Shown: positions 31,885 through 32,032 of the stretch, piece after piece
Position numbering within the stretch: the stretch's first letter is position 1
Layout of the letters: every line of letters starts with the position of its first letter
NCBI GenBank assembly: GCA_001577635.1
Contig: LSBP01000033.1
Coordinates: 1-32,032 of the forward strand
Source: Halomonadaceae bacterium T82-2
GTDB lineage: Bacteria > Pseudomonadota > Gammaproteobacteria > Pseudomonadales > Halomonadaceae
DNA length: 32,032 bases
Direction: 5' to 3'
Notes under the pieces: generated by a model
Told to the model about the DNA's origin: nothing
Seen by the model: only the letters and a program-made list of their open reading frames with translations
Database searches by the model: none
Program-made: the position numbers and the translations under genes

Positions 31885-32032
31885 TCAGTCCCGGGGCTCG
31901 ATCAGCCCCTGCTCGCGGGCCATGGCATAGGCGGCCTTGGGGCCGGTCCACAGCGAGGGCAGCAGCACCAGCGACACCGGGATCGCGGTGATCACGATGA
32001 ACTGCTGCAGCACGCTGATCTGCCCCGAGCCC
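31885..32032 (-). CDS. Partial C-terminus of a transporter, probably BCCT family
   Basis: The last 48 codons and stop of a minus-strand gene cut by the window edge. It reads GSGQISVLQQFIVITAIPVS, continues with a hydrophobic span and ends with a polar tail (KAAYAMAREQGLIEPRD). The LQ..IVITAIP span followed by a short charged tail resembles the final membrane helix of betaine/carnitine/choline transporters, which halophiles use to import compatible solutes. With so little sequence the family call is tentative; a coding region in this frame is well supported by codon use and the terminator spacing. Confidence 0.6.
   Translation of the reverse strand, partial: GSGQISVLQQFIVITAIPVSLVLLPSLWTGPKAAYAMAREQGLIEPRD

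Noticed and set aside
1-32032. CRISPR arrays, tRNA or rRNA genes, insertion sequences, prophage
   Set aside because: No regularly spaced repeats, cloverleaf sequences, transposase or phage-type proteins were seen on either strand.

Overview
The window looks like chromosomal DNA of a GC-rich, heterotrophic gammaproteobacterium, most probably a halophile of the Halomonas group. This is an inference from high GC with NNC/NNG codon use, a polyhydroxyalkanoate phasin, a TRAP transporter, a probable BCCT (compatible-solute type) transporter end, an LctP lactate permease and GC-rich perfect-stem terminators. No rRNA, tRNA, insertion sequence, CRISPR array or phage gene was found. Genes are densely packed and mostly transport- or metabolism-related.

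Layout: 1-1115 holds an aldo/keto reductase behind a palindromic intergenic element. 1205-2902 (minus) is an L-lactate permease, with a GntR/LldR-like operator in its upstream region, divergent from a glutathione S-transferase (3276-3980). 4084-5379 (minus) is an outer-membrane porin with a strong predicted promoter. 5584-17316 (minus) is one long operon. It starts with a guanidine-I (ykkC) riboswitch, followed by an ABC transporter (binding protein, permease, ATPase), two DUF1989 proteins (carboxyguanidine deiminase type), a biotin-dependent urea/guanidine carboxylase, allophanate hydrolase, a 2-oxoglutarate/Fe(II) oxygenase and a 244-residue protein I do not recognise. 17544-20678 (minus) is an AaeXAB-like efflux operon (DUF1656, HlyD-type periplasmic adaptor, FUSC membrane protein). 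20893-25593 holds a branched-chain amino-acid type ABC system whose binding protein is on the plus strand and converges on a minus-strand permease/ATPase operon. 25944-26318 is a phasin behind a promoter whose -35 and -10 regions each carry an identical 13-bp palindrome. Then come an EamA exporter, a DUF192 exported protein, an orphan ParA ATPase, a complete DctPQM TRAP transporter, and the 3' end of a probable BCCT transporter running off the window.

The central story is the riboswitch operon. By homology alone it would be called urea carboxylase/allophanate hydrolase, but the riboswitch in front says the inducer is guanidine. The expected pathway is guanidine uptake, carboxylation to carboxyguanidine, deimination to allophanate, and hydrolysis to ammonia and CO2. 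The last two genes are joined to this set by ATGA stop/start overlaps and are not part of the core pathway. Because some 2OG oxygenases release free guanidine from arginine or homoarginine, the oxygenase is a plausible upstream step that makes guanidine from a substituted guanidine. The unknown protein would be its partner. This is the main candidate for an undescribed function in the window.
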